Of a DNA stretch of 64,000 nt, positions 1 through 11,682 are shown in pieces. Numbering within the stretch: the first letter of the stretch is position 1; each line of letters starts with the position of its first letter. Below the pieces are notes generated by a model. It had not been told where the DNA came from. It did no database searches and worked only from the letters and a program-made list of their open reading frames with translations. Source of the stretch: Rostrohypoxylon terebratum (taxonomy: Eukaryota > Ascomycota > Sordariomycetes > Xylariales > Hypoxylaceae); NCBI GenBank assembly GCA_022497145.1, contig MU385880.1:186001-250000 (forward strand), read 5' to 3'. The position numbers and the translations under genes were made by a program.

Positions 1-394
1 GATTTGGAAGTCAATACTCACGCCTCATACTTGTAATGAGAAAACTAGTATTCATTTTACAAGGTATTATGTGTAGAATGAATGTGCCCAATTTTCATCA
101 TTTCGATGTATAGAATATTAATTATTTATACAATTAGAATTGTGACTCGTCTCGTTGTAGAATAATAGCTCCTCTCAATTTTTATCATGGTGTGAGCATA
201 TCGTCTGGAGTCTCGTACGACGTTTTCATCAATAGAAGGCATCAAACCACGATGGATTCCAAAGAATTTGAGTTCCGTTTGATTGAGAAGAGTACGGTCA
301 ATATAAATGTCAAGATTACGATTATTCACCTCTTGTCAATCTTACCACTGCCATTGCCATACCCCAAGCTTTATCACGAAGTAATTACAACTTT
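1..394. other. Left-edge intergenic sequence
   Basis: AT-rich sequence beyond the stop codon of the minus-strand phospholipase gene. It should hold that gene's 3' UTR. Overlapping frames on both strands lack recognisable domains and I see no other gene. Confidence 0.5.
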
Positions 395-1766
395 CTATTT
401 ATTCCCCAACGCCTTCCGGACCTGTGTGTGGGGAAACCCGTGCCTAACAAAGTATATCGACATGACGAGGAGAATCGCCGGTATATACCGCGCCCAATCA
501 AACGCATTCTTCGCCGCAGCCTTCCAGGACCGTCGGGTAACCAACCTTCCCGGCCGGCCCTCGGCCTCCTTACCCGCGACTCGGTTACAGACCTCTAGGA
601 ATAGCTTGGGGTCGTCGGTTATGACGCCGTCGAGCTCCTTCCGGATACTCCACTCCATCCAGTTTTCATCGTTCACCGTCCACGTGTAGATCGGGTGGCC
701 CGCCTTCTTCATATCCCGTATGAAGCGCCAGCCGGTAATTGGCATGGCCAACAGGTTTTGTACCATACTCGCGGAGAGGTTGGGTACGTAGGCCGCGAGC
801 GCCCTTGCGTACATACTCGACATACCGACGTGTGCTATCGGGAAGCCGGGGAGGAATTCCTTTGTCAACTGGACGTATTGGATCTATATGCGAGTCAGCA
901 ACTTCATGTATATAAAAGAACGAACAGAGGGTCGTGATAAGGCATCCTTACACTCCAACAACAAGGCAATATCCTCTCGCTCCACGGCCGCACCGCCGGC
1001 ACCGAAGCAATAGCATCGGCCGTAGCCCGCAGGAGCTCCGTAGCATCATCGTGTGTCTACACCCCCAGTCATTAGCAACTCACTCCACGACCCATCCATA
1101 TCCATAGTATCAAGATTTCTTTGTGATACCTTAATATCCAGCATAACCCAAACATGTTCCACCCCCGGCTGGTTCATATACTCGAGCAGATCAACCAGCC
1201 TCGGCATCGGCTGCTCCGGCTTCCTGATCGTGCGCAACGTGCTCAGGTATCTCCAAGGATGGTCGCGGATCTTCGAGTCCTCACCGAAGCAGCGCTTGAG
1301 CGCGGCGTCATGCGACAGCACGACGACGCCGTCGCTCGATAGATGCAAGTCCGTCTCGATGGCGTGCGCGCCCGCCTCGACCGCCGCGCGGAACGCGAGC
1401 ATCGAGTTCTCCGGCGCCACCACCTTGTACCCTCGGTGAGCTATAGCCTGCGGCAGGCAACGCGGTCCGGTGGAGGGATCCGTCGTGGGAGCGTTGTCGT
1501 TGGCGCGGGAGCGGGAGCGGGAGCGGAAGCGGGGTGCCGGAATACCTGCTACTCTCGGGCCCGTCAGCGAATGCGCTCTAACGCGGCTTGCCGTCGCCGC
1601 CGCCCAGCTAGTATTCTTCGCGACGGTACTCACCCGGCCCCCCATCCTCCATTCTCGGCTTCCCCGGCTGAATCAACGGCGTCTGCTCGTCGGCGGCAAG
1701 CGGCTCTTCCAGCGGCTGCTGGGTAGCAGGGTGACTAGTGAACCCAGGCTCCGAGCCCAGAGCCAT
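395..1766 (-). CDS. pgc1: Glycerophosphodiester phosphodiesterase family protein, Pgc1-like
   Basis: Predicted phosphatidylglycerol-type phospholipase C of the GDPD family, which hydrolyses glycerophosphodiester bonds in lipids; yeast Pgc1 degrades phosphatidylglycerol. Exons on minus are 1766-1634, 1545-1130, 1056-952 and 883-395, giving 380 residues with all phases consistent. The GDPD signature is visible at the start of the domain: HRGY, then PEN, ETDLHLSSDG and SHD, which carry the catalytic His, the metal-binding Glu/Asp and the second His. The N-terminal 70 or so residues are low-complexity, with Arg/Ser repeats. A hydrophobic stretch near the C-terminus (AILLVMSIYFV) fits a tail anchor, as expected for a lipid-droplet or membrane phospholipase. 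The first intron (1633-1546) is the least certain join because the flanking protein is not conserved. The other two joins restore the expected continuity (DIK to THDD, and CCWS to IQYV). Confidence 0.85.
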
Positions 1767-3027
1767 GATTATACAGGTACGAAATGAAGGTGAGGTTAGG
1801 AGCGATAGAGGAGTTTTAGGTCTGTATCATAAAAAATCCATGGCAAGTTAAAAGAGAGACATTCTCATGTTCTACTACCGTCTTTAACAAGATCTACCGT
1901 CCGGCGGAGATTAGGAAAGGAGGGAGAGCACGGCTTTCCACTAAATCCGCTCAAAGTAAGCGCGAATACGAATTGGGGATGAAAGGAATGGTGATACAGG
2001 GTGCGCTATGAGGTATGTACGCTATGTGCGCCATGTACGTGATCGAAGGGATGAGATTAGATGTGCATAGTTGATTACATAGGTGATTACTCATACGCAA
2101 TGAACAAAACAGGATTAAACTCGACATGCAGCCTCTGGAGTTAATCGGCGATTAGAACAGAGTTTCGTGTCGCACCAGACGCACCAGACGCACCAGATAT
2201 CAAAAGATACTCCAGTCCGCTCGGGTCAATTTGATGTACTACTACGTAATTAGGTACATAGTACATACTTCGTACATACATGCACATGTATGTACTTTGT
2301 ACCCAGGTAGTCCGGGAAACCCACGACGCATACAGCTGTATCGATATATTAAATAATTTAGTGATTCGTAATTAGGCCTCCCATTCACTCGAACTCCGGT
2401 ACCATCCTTACCATTCAGCCTGATCTCGGTTCCTGGGTTTTGTACCTGCCTACTAGCTTAGGACTAGGTAGGTAGCTTTGCTCAACACGTGGCTTGCACG
2501 CTTCTTGTCCAAGTCGTTGGGTTCGTCATTGGATAAACTAGGCCGCATAGCGCACGTAATCGCTACCACGAACATGGTAGATATGACAGATGACCAATCG
2601 TTTGATTTAAAATTGAATTTTTTGTGCCTTCTTCCGATTCAACCTATGTTCATAAGGGCATCCGAGGTACCTATATATAACAAGTTGCTACAACAAGCGA
2701 GGTTAGGTACATAGAAAAATATAACGTATGTAAAATAGACTGGTCCACAGAGACCGCCGCCTTCGTAGGTAATTGAAGTCCTGAAATGATTTGCCCAACA
2801 AAGTTTCCATAACAAAACCATACCGGAGGCGCCGATAGAGTACCTGAAACACCTGGTGCTAAATGTCCCTGACTGCATGGTCCTCGCAGTTCGCGCAACT
2901 CATAACCAATCCCGACACGAATACAAGCCGTCTCTATATATTGACGCCGCATACCAAAGAGAGTAACCTCGTAGATTGTGCGTGACGATTTAGTTCGTCA
3001 CTGTTTTCCAAAGCACAGACCCAAAAT
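1767..3027. other. Intergenic: promoter of the Pgc1-like gene and 3' end of the facB-like gene
   Basis: No supported gene. It holds three exact head-to-tail copies of a 9-bp unit (CGCACCAGA) at 2171-2197, runs of GTAC/TACG-rich dinucleotides around 2235-2310, and a CTAGGTAGGTAG motif near 2463. An ORF at 2478-2714 has no family features. Confidence 0.5.
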
Positions 3028-5967
3028 TTAGATACCAAGATTTAGCTCAAGACCTTCTAATACCAAATTGCCGTCATGGCTGGCCCGCGGCGGCGCCATC
3101 AATCCACTTTGGTAGTCCTCGCTACCCATCCGCAGATACATGTCGTTTGAATTCATGTCGTCTGCGGAGCTGAGACTATCATCGCTAATGCTAAGCACGC
3201 TCTGCGGAGCCGCTGGGTTGGCTTGTAGATCACCGATGTTGAAATTGGAAAGGTCCCAAGAGTCCGGAGACCATTCACCAAGAGTCGCCGCTGTAGTCGT
3301 CGGGGTCTCCGTAAGGGACAGAGCCGGTCCTCCATATATCGCGTCGTACACGTTGATCTGGCCACCATCCATTGCACCAAGCAACGCTTCCCATTCGGAT
3401 ATTGACACGCCTCCACCAGAACCACCCTTATTCATCATTTGAGGCGGCGGGTACACTTGCGTCTGGGGTTGTTGGCCGTTGGTCATCGGTTGAGGCAGAT
3501 TGTGATCTTGTGTCGGCGGTGAAGCTCGAGGCTCGGTCGGTGGTTCGTGGAGTGAAAGGTAGTCCAGATTTCGTTGCTTAGCTTTGTGCATTGGCGACAT
3601 ACGCATCATTGATTGTTGAATTTGAGATATAGAAAAGCGGTGATCACGTCGTGACGGAGGTTGCTCTGTGCCCATGTCGAGCGACGCGCGTGACTGTGCG
3701 CGATGAAGCTCTGGTCGGTTAGAGTGACCGTTAGGTATAGTCATGCGTCGCAGTTTTTCTTGCTGAGATAATAGGTCTGTTTCGCTCATGGTCGCCGCGG
3801 CGTTCCGACCAGCACTATACGGGGACTGGGGGGACTTCTTTCTCGATAGATTCATCAGTGGTGATGATCTCGATGGCGGAGCAGCCATGGTGGTATCGGG
3901 GCTTGTTCGCATTGACGTGGGTTGAGATGGTACATCAACAGTAACGAGCAACGATGCAACTCGCTTTAGGTCATAAGTACCAGGAGCTTTCATCCTCAAA
4001 AGTATTTTGATGACAGCATTGACGAGTCGTTCCACATCCTTCATAAGCTTACTCTCATGTTTCAGGTCCAGACTTTGATAGAGTAGACTTGTCCCGCACA
4101 GAGCAAGAACGTCCGATTTATTGAGACAGAACGAGAAGGACATGCTTCTCTCTTCCAACAATTGAATGATTTGTACGATATGCTTGCTGGACTCCCCGAC
4201 GGCGATAAGGGCTGGGGCAGCCTTGCCTCCCAAAGCTGAGCCAACGGCAGGGCGGTGAATGAGCCCTCGCACGTAGTAGTATGCAAGAGCCTATGAACTG
4301 TTAGTATCGACAACATCAATCACAGACTGGAATTATCATACTAGAATTGGTGACCTGCTCCCGGTGATATCCGTTGAAGGCTTGTCTTGCGCAAAGGTCA
4401 GCCTGAGATGGGCGGGTAAGTTCTCATACCAATCCGATAGATCCGCGTCCAGCGCCGAAATCTGCTGGAGAGTCAATTCGTAGGATGTGGCAGCTGGGTA
4501 CAGTTTCTCAAGCACGTTGGCAAGAATGCGAGATACCCTAAACAACGCTAATGCGCTCGATAGCCTAGTGTACTCTCCTGGCAAAGTGGGTTGAAATCCC
4601 TTCTCGGTCACGTATTCGTCATCAGTATCCGACGGATACTCAGCATGAATATCATCTTCCTTGAGCAGTTTAGGCAGGCCAAGCATCGCCGCAGAAAAAC
4701 TAAACCCGTTAGATTATCGTAAGAATAATATGGACGGGAAATATGAAAACTTACCAGTCGAGAGTGTACAAGGTCCAAAAGACCTTCTTTCGTGTCTCAA
4801 TGGTGAGGGCACCGAAAGAAAATCTCTTCTGACTTTGATGCAATCCTAACCTGTGGGACAAGCCAACAGCAACACCTTTGTAATGTTGTAGTCGCTTATA
4901 GTCGGCCCTGATTGTGCAGTACATCAATGCTAAGACTAAGCATTGTAACGTATTCATCGTATTATCCATCATAACCGCCTCGAGCGCTCTTTGCCACTGA
5001 ACCTCGCAGGCAGCAATTTGCTCCATGTCGGGTAGGTCGCTCGAAAGAGCAGCAATACTGAAAACAAGGTAGAGTTGTGCAAGCTTATGGTTATTCTTCA
5101 CTTTCTCCGAATCGGCAACAAACTCCTCATACAGACGGAGAAATGTCGGTTTGTGAAGAACGGGAAATAATGGTGCCCATTCCTGGAAATAAATGTTCAC
5201 GCATCTATCCGAGAATAGGCGTGGCGGTACCTTTACCGATTGCTGAGACGGCGATTTAGCGGTCAGAGGATAACATCCTTGGATATGGAGGAAAGCCTCC
5301 GGATTAAAATCAGAGCACGGTTTCCCGTTCTCTTGGAGTTTACGTTTGAAGGATTCTAGAGAAACGATTAGACAAGATATCAGAGGGCGTTAATATCAAT
5401 ATACGTCTGGCTTACCAATGAAAGAGCGTCCGCTTGAAGGCCCCATAAAGTACGAGTCCGAATTCTCAACACCAAGCAATAACGGCGAGGCCTGTACACG
5501 AAAAGCGTCTTCCTTCGTCGGCGAAGTGGAATCCCTTCTTGGCTCTGGCGCTCTCGGGCTTCCGGTGGATCCGATAGATGGTTGGCGGTGATCGTGTATC
5601 CTCGACAGCATGTCGATCTTTTCATCTTTCTCGTCTAACAAATCCTTCAATTCCCTCACTTCGGACTCAAGTTGTCTCACTCTTTCCTCGAGAGACTCGG
5701 TATAGCCTCGCGGAAAGGCACGTCGGCTAAGTTTGTCACTGGTACGGCATTCGAACCCAACGTTGGCGCACTGCGAACAACACGGACGGATACCGTCACA
5801 ACGTATCTTCTTACTCCGACACCTAGAAGAGGATACTCAGTACACAGTACATAGTACCAAAAGGGTTTCGCGTCATCTTAGAACACGTACCTATCACAGG
5901 CCTGGGCGATGCGGCTCTGTGAGCTGGTGCCCACCTTAATCACTTTCATAGGCAGAATTCCAGGCAT
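3028..5967 (-). CDS. facB: Zn2Cys6 transcription factor FacB/Cat8/Acu-15 type, acetate utilisation regulator
   Basis: Nuclear activator of acetate and C2-compound genes (acetyl-CoA synthetase, glyoxylate cycle, gluconeogenesis) in the FacB/Cat8 family. Exons on minus are 5967-5891, 5822-5416, 5355-4755, 4699-4342 and 4290-3028, giving 901 residues, close to the family length. The zinc cluster is residues 24-51 (C24-x2-C27-x6-C34-x6-C41-x2-C44-x6-C51). The linker that follows ([19 protein letters not shown]) and a leucine/Glu coiled coil to about residue 95 are diagnostic of FacB/Cat8 rather than generic Zn2Cys6 proteins. A fungal_trans domain begins near the [15 protein letters not shown] segment and runs through the middle exons. 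The C-terminal 400 residues are Ser/Pro/Gln-rich and acidic, as in an activation region. The first intron splits the zinc cluster between D25 and C27. A 3.6 kb gene-free upstream region contains four SYGGRG motifs (see the regulatory entry). Confidence 0.9.
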
Positions 5968-6360
5968 GTTGGCGGTGGACTGGATTGACTTCTCTAGGCT
6001 GAGGTGGCTTCGACTTGGTTTATCGATTGAATACGCGTAAAGTCCAACACAGAGTTCCCCATTCCCTTATACGTTGGTGGCGGGCTATGTTTCGGTTTCT
6101 AATCGGCGTTCGTTGCGGATGTCAGCAGGTCACCAGCAGCGGATGCGAAAATTGCTCATATCCCGCTGGACAACCGCGTGCCGTCGTAAGGTAGACTGTA
6201 GAGGAAATCCGATCGGATGCGAGTTTTTCGAGAGTAGTAGTGGTCGATGTGAAAGTGGCGCGTGTAGAATTGGGTAGGGTAGTCTAGCGGCGGTGGGAAG
6301 AATGATGAGGGGACATAGAAGAAAGAAAAAAACAAGTTGAGAGATCGAAGAATAGGGTGC

Positions 6361-6485
6361 GTGGGGACTGGAAAGTTTAGTGGAGGAAATGGCGAGAAAC
6401 GGAAGCACCAATGCCCGCTACTCCAGACGGATTTCCAAAGATCAGCGGGGTATTATACTAATGGAGTGAGCTAACGAATCTGGGG
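6361..6485. promoter_or_regulatory. Cluster of four SYGGRG (CreA/Cre1-type) motifs upstream of the facB-like gene
   Basis: Four matches to the carbon-catabolite repressor consensus lie within 125 bp: GTGGGG at 6361-6366, CTGGAG (reverse strand) at 6421-6426, GCGGGG at 6445-6450 and CTGGGG at 6480-6485. They sit about 390-520 bp upstream of the predicted start codon. Random expectation is roughly 0.5 site in this length. Carbon repression of facB is known in Aspergillus; that these sites are functional here is inference. Confidence 0.4.
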
Positions 6486-8224
6486 TGGGCAAGGGGGGGA
6501 GGAAGGAGCAAATAGGAGATACATATACGAAGCATGTATCGCACATCCAATTGATGGCATACATGTACTTAGCGCGTCAATAAGTATACTTGCTAGTAGG
6601 TATATACGTGGATGTTCTATATTATAGCAGATACTGTGGCAGAAGGATCGCTTCAGCTAGCTATCCAATACTTAAGGTTACTAACACTACTTACACATTC
6701 GACATTCTTCAACGGAATAAAAAGGAAGTAAGGCGAAAAGGAAGAGACATGTAGGTAATAAGACTCTCATCACAATTATTACATACCTACCTTGTAAGAT
6801 CACAAGTATGAGATAATACGATCCAGACTAAAACGTACAGATCGAACCCTAGCACCTGTCGCATCTACACACCTACGGCATATACATGCAAGGAATACAC
6901 AATATAGTATATAGTATCCGTCCGATATCCCCTAAAGGTTCTATTATCGTAGTACTATGTAATAAGCGTTACAAGGTTCGGTGGACCATCAGCCGTGAGA
7001 AGGCACCGGCGAGTCCTAGGGCATATAGGGCATGATAGGGCACCCAGAACAACCAAGAACGCCGATTAATAACTCGAGTAAGTTTCTAAGGTGTGACAGA
7101 CCGTGCTCTGCTACTCGTAATTGTCATATACTCCACACGCCTTACCTGTTAAGGCATTGTACGCTAGCGATGCATAAGAGAGCCATCACGGCCATCACGC
7201 ACATACGGTAGGTACGTTAGAGACGTTAGGGACGTTAGGGGACCTTAGTACGTACAGCGTAGTAACCTTGGAAACTTCAGCAGGCACACAGATTGGAATA
7301 AGGAAACTACCTACCTATGGTTGGTTGAAGCCTCCAATAATGTAGTGGATTATAGTGGATTGTGGTGGGTAACTCGCATACGTTGGACGCTAACCTAGGA
7401 CCTAGGACCTAAACGGCTAGATACTCTCAACCAAAAGTCTTCCTGGAAGGTTCCGCACGCCTTAAACTGCTTACAGAGTTAGCCAGCCCGTGATATTTCT
7501 CGATTTCCCGACATCGAACACTAAACTAAAGGAAACCTCTCGAACCACTTCAACTACTATTCTAGTATAGTTTCCCATGATCCGTACGATAACAACTCGG
7601 TCACAACCCCAGAGAGTCAAAGGGTCTCGAATCTTTTTTCGCGGGGAATTTACCCCAGGTTTTTCGCTTTTCGAGATAGGCGAAGTTGTCTCACATATGC
7701 CCATGATCCACTGGCTCTTCTTAGCTTACGTATGGTAGGACTTGGACGATAGGTACCTAGACAGGTACTTTTTCCAAGAAATTTGCGTCCGCACGCTTTC
7801 TCTGAAGCCACCATAAGAGAGCGAATCAGCATCTCGAAAACGTGAGTCCGAACGTCGATGCAAGATGCGACCCAATCGACCCCCCAGAACTATCTATACC
7901 AGGGTACATCCAGAAGACCGAGGTATAGCTGAGCTGAACTCCGTTACGGTCGGCTGTAGGGGAAGATGCGGCTTCGAGGAAACCCGCATATTTCCGCATG
8001 TATATCATGTATACACCGGTCCCCCTACATCCCCTACACGTTCCCATTTCTACTATGCTGCTACGCTGCTGCCACGCTGCTGCCATGCTATGCAGTAGGT
8101 CTTACCACGCCATCCTCGTCACACCCTTTGGCTCGGAATAGACGTGACCGTCGCCAAGCGGAAGCCTTCGCGACCACCGGCCAACTCCTATATCAACTTG
8201 CATGCGATGTAACCCTCGAAAGTC

Positions 8225-8256
8225 GTTTATCGGCGCACCCGTTTATCGGCGCACCC
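8225..8256. repeat. 16-bp exact tandem duplication
   Basis: GTTTATCGGCGCACCC occurs twice head to tail (8225-8240 and 8241-8256). It lies inside an unrecognised open frame in the gene-poor region. Confidence 0.9.
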
Positions 8257-9572
8257 AAGCCATGCTACGAAGGCAAGGAACCCGGTTTGTCAACAGGCTT
8301 ATGTGCCACACTCGAACACCAATGCAGTATCGAATGTAACGCCACTGAAAGGAGTGGTAAACGCTTCCTTGGTATCTATCCTCATTGGGAAGCCTGGATT
8401 CGATTCAAGTCTCGTTGTGATATGTACGTCTCCTATCTCACGGTCCACGACTAAATCAATTACATATAGAATTATTTAAAAGACATCTCCCATAGTCTAC
8501 TATAGAAATATAGTGCCTAGGGCAGATGGACATTGAACACAAACTCAATAACAATTAAATGGTCGGTTTCACCGCCCACGTGTCATGTATCTCTCCTTGG
8601 TAACAATTGGCCTTAGTAAGGCAAACACACATCACATGAAAAATCTCATAATCGAGCCTGTGCCTACATAGGTAGCTTACTGAGCGCCTGAATATAGAGA
8701 ATTCATATGTCATTACAATGGATACACGATCCAATCCCTTATAAGAAATAGTTCATCAATATACAATTACCCTAGGAGGGTGCCATGGTTAAACTTTGCC
8801 ATTTTATAGATACATTGACAGAATTTAAACCCATGCCCAAGCCTGTGATCAGCTTGAATGTGATGAGAAAACGTGGGATGACTAGGCGATAAAATTTCGC
8901 CTTGGAGTAAGTATTAAACTAGACGGTTCGTCTATATATTCACCTCAAAGCGACTCATTCTGCCTCCATCGGGTTACCATACAAGTATCTCTATCACGCG
9001 TCTTTAGGAGGGTGGCTGCCGGTTAAAAGCCTCCACGCCGTGGATAAATCAACGAGGTAGATCATGGCATATAATGCTGGGCCATGTATGTAAGGAACAA
9101 ATTCCATACGGGGATTGAGTGGTTTGTATGAATGCAGTGCGGAACATGTGTGTACCAGGATTGTATTGGGGTTCTCGGTCCGAATTATGAGCCCAAGGAG
9201 ACCTTCACGACCGCTGGGCGCATCCGTATAGATTGCTTTATAGTCGTTGGGCAACTAGGAACGGTATTTCCTCAGGCTTGACTAGAATCCTCGCATTGCC
9301 AAACGAGCCGCCACATGAGACCAGTTAATCACATTGGCCACTGCTCTCTTGACCAAGCTCATCAAATTATAGACTTAGTATGATGCCACATCACATCAAC
9401 GAAGAGGTACTTGAGTTCCGGTTCTTGGGCAATCAAATGGTTTCCCAATCCAACCGCGTGAATATATTGAGTTGATGCGGGTGCTTACTTGTCGCACCAC
9501 AAACACAATGGTGATGTACCAACTGCAGTAACATCGGCGGGTATTCGAGGCGAGAATTATGCTCTGAGGTAC

Positions 9573-11328
9573 CTAGCTGAAATCTTCCTCATCGTTGGCG
9601 GCTTCAGCGGCAAGATCATTTTGGTCGGGCATTGTCGAATTCAAATATTTCAACACTATCTCGTCTCCAAATAACCGGGTTTCCTATGATACTCGAAAGT
9701 TAGCAAAATGCTATTGCCGAGATGAACCGGGTGATTTCATATCCCGGAAATCAAGGCCATTGCAGAATTCAGGTAAAGATGGTGATTGCGCAGACCTGTT
9801 GCGGGTTTCGGTCTTACCTCGTCATCTAGTAATTTGATACATTTCTCGAAGATATCTGTCTCGATTGATTTCAGACAAGAGACAGCTTCCCAAATTTCTT
9901 TCCTTGCCAACCCTGACGTCTCATCTCTGTCTCTGTTGTTAGTAAGCTCTTCATATTTCTCCCGGAAGATAGTAAGGAGAATTGTTATAACCCGCAATTC
10001 AAATATCGGGTATAATTCATGGCCACGGATGTGGTTTACAATCGCACCGGGCTCGTTCGTGATATCGGTGTCTTGCCAAAACATCTTTAAATGGCGAGAT
10101 CCGTCAGTTTCTTGTAGAACCTTGAATTGTAGCCCATCTGCAGCAAGGGGTTAATATAGTCTACCTCTTCCCAGACTGATGGTTTCTCACCTTCTTCATT
10201 CAAGCACATGAGATACGCAAATGGCGCAGTCCAATAAACAGTACCATTCTCATTTTGTGCTACTTTCAACTTTGGCGATGTACCAAAAGCATGAAGTTTC
10301 GCTGTTGCAAGAGGATCGTCGCTCAACGGCTCTAGGGGTAGAATAATGCTCCTGGCGACAGAGCCGGGATCAACAAAGCCATAGCTGAACAGCATCTCTG
10401 CCGGCGACTTATCCCTTCCATAATCGATAGTTATTTCACTACCAGACAACACTTTATACCCCTCGCGTAGACGGAGGACTACCTCGCCGTTTTTATTTTC
10501 CTCAAAGTAAGCGTTTGCCTCATTCGAGTGATTGACTAAATCGAGACACGGCACCATCGCTTCTCCGGACTGGGGTAATCCGAGAGACCGGGACCTGTAC
10601 AAGGCGTCCAGTAAGATCCAGTCTTGAACGGTGATCAGTTCATCGATAGAGAATACTTCGTCCCAAAACGGCAGAGTGGCTACCTTTTCGCGGAGATCAT
10701 CAAACTCTTTCGTCAATGCCGTCAACTTGGCAGATACTGCAGGCTATCCGACTATGTCAATGCAGATTCCACGGAACTGAGCCCGAGGCCGCAATCCCTG
10801 AAACACCATAACGACTTACCTCTAACGAAGTGCCTCTCAAGTGGGAAAGCTCTGACTCGGTCCACATTGTGGGAGTCGGTACATGCGACGGTAGAAGACT
10901 GAAATATTGGGTCCATGGCGTCGCCGGTCCCAATCCTCCCATATAATCGGGAGAAGACAATACCAGCTGTACCAAAAGGAATAATAAGACGTCACCTCTA
11001 GTTGACTATAAACATGCTTAGCATGCTGTCAAATGTTCCTTGGGGTTGAGCGTATACCAACCCGGTGCCCAGCCGTGTCTAGGAGTTGTCGAAAGTCCTT
11101 GTTTTCTTTGGCATATTCTTCTACTCCTTCAGCCGAAAGAACGAGGTCTCTTGGGATTGTCAGGAGGGTTGGGGCTTCACTATTTCCGCCCTCATCAATT
11201 AGGTCCTTTTCCGCCACTGAGCCGAGACCTCGTCCTTCTATATCGGTAGCTTTTACGTTAGCAAATGCGACATCATTCAGGACACACCAAGCGGGCAGGT
11301 CCTTCAATGAAAAAGAACCTCGTCGCAT
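9573..11328 (-). CDS. SET-domain protein lysine methyltransferase, Rkm/Rubisco-LSMT type
   Basis: Predicted S-adenosylmethionine-dependent lysine N-methyltransferase of the split-SET class that includes the yeast ribosomal methyltransferases Rkm1-4; the substrate is likely a ribosomal or translation protein. Exons on minus are 11328-11062, 11005-10820, 10743-10191, 10137-9818 and 9683-9573, giving 478 residues. The SET core is clear: NHSN at 222-225 and DYG at 258-260 (cofactor and lysine-channel motifs), followed by an all-helical substrate-binding region. The third intron (10190-10138) is needed to shift frame into VLQETDGSRHLKMFWQ. The last intron (134 nt) and the first donor (GTTGGT) are weaker calls. 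The first ATG in frame is 11328. It shares a 354-bp divergent promoter with the GTPase gene. Confidence 0.85.
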
Positions 11329-11682
11329 CCTGCGTGTGCCGATTGACAAGCTGGATATGAACTGGATTGAGAAATACTGGAAACACTGGAAGTTGAAGGG
11401 TTGATTAGCGATTGATTTTAGTGTGTTAGTGAGAAGACTCGCCTAAGTACGGAGAGCCGCGGGGCCGTTATAGCGGGTCTCAGCTAAAGTTGAGCCTGAG
11501 GTCCGGACCCTTATTTCAGCTCGGGCAACAGGAAAACATCCCACCTTCCCACCCCGCCTACCCGCCTATTAACCTCAAAAACTTTTAAAAGTCGCGTCAT
11601 CCTAAAACCTAAAACCTAAAGACAGATTCGAGAAATTTCGCAGTAACCATAAAAACTTGATACCTTGTCACTTCTTCACAAG
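11329..11682. promoter_or_regulatory. Divergent promoter between SET methyltransferase and YchF-like GTPase genes
   Basis: A 354-bp head-to-head spacer. It contains a CCTAAAA repeat (three consecutive units, 11601-11620, the last one base short) about 60-80 bp before the GTPase start, and pyrimidine-rich tracts. Both products relate to translation, so shared control is plausible but unproven. Confidence 0.5.

Larger units (their letters stand above)
5968..9572. other. Long gene-poor region upstream of the facB-like gene
   Basis: About 3.6 kb between the facB-like start and the 3' end of the SET-domain gene. I can support no gene here. The frame at 7966-8454 contains a 16-bp tandem duplication and GCTGC-rich repeats and has no domain. 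The frame at 8994-9254 has no ATG and no known family. Local repeats include three near-copies of a GACGTTAG unit around 7218-7245 and CCTAGGACCTAGGACC at about 7395-7410. It is probably the extended promoter of the facB-like gene plus neutral DNA. Confidence 0.5.

Noticed and set aside
192..689. 165-codon plus-strand open frame
   Set aside because: It lies opposite the last exon of the Pgc1-like gene and has no domain; it is a shadow frame.
7966..8454. 162-codon plus-strand frame in the facB upstream region
   Set aside because: It begins at a TTG or other non-ATG codon, contains simple repeats and a tandem duplication, and has no recognisable domain.
8994..9254. 86-codon minus-strand frame that reads protein-like
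   Set aside because: It starts at TTG, no splice-linked extension with a known family was found, and it stands alone.
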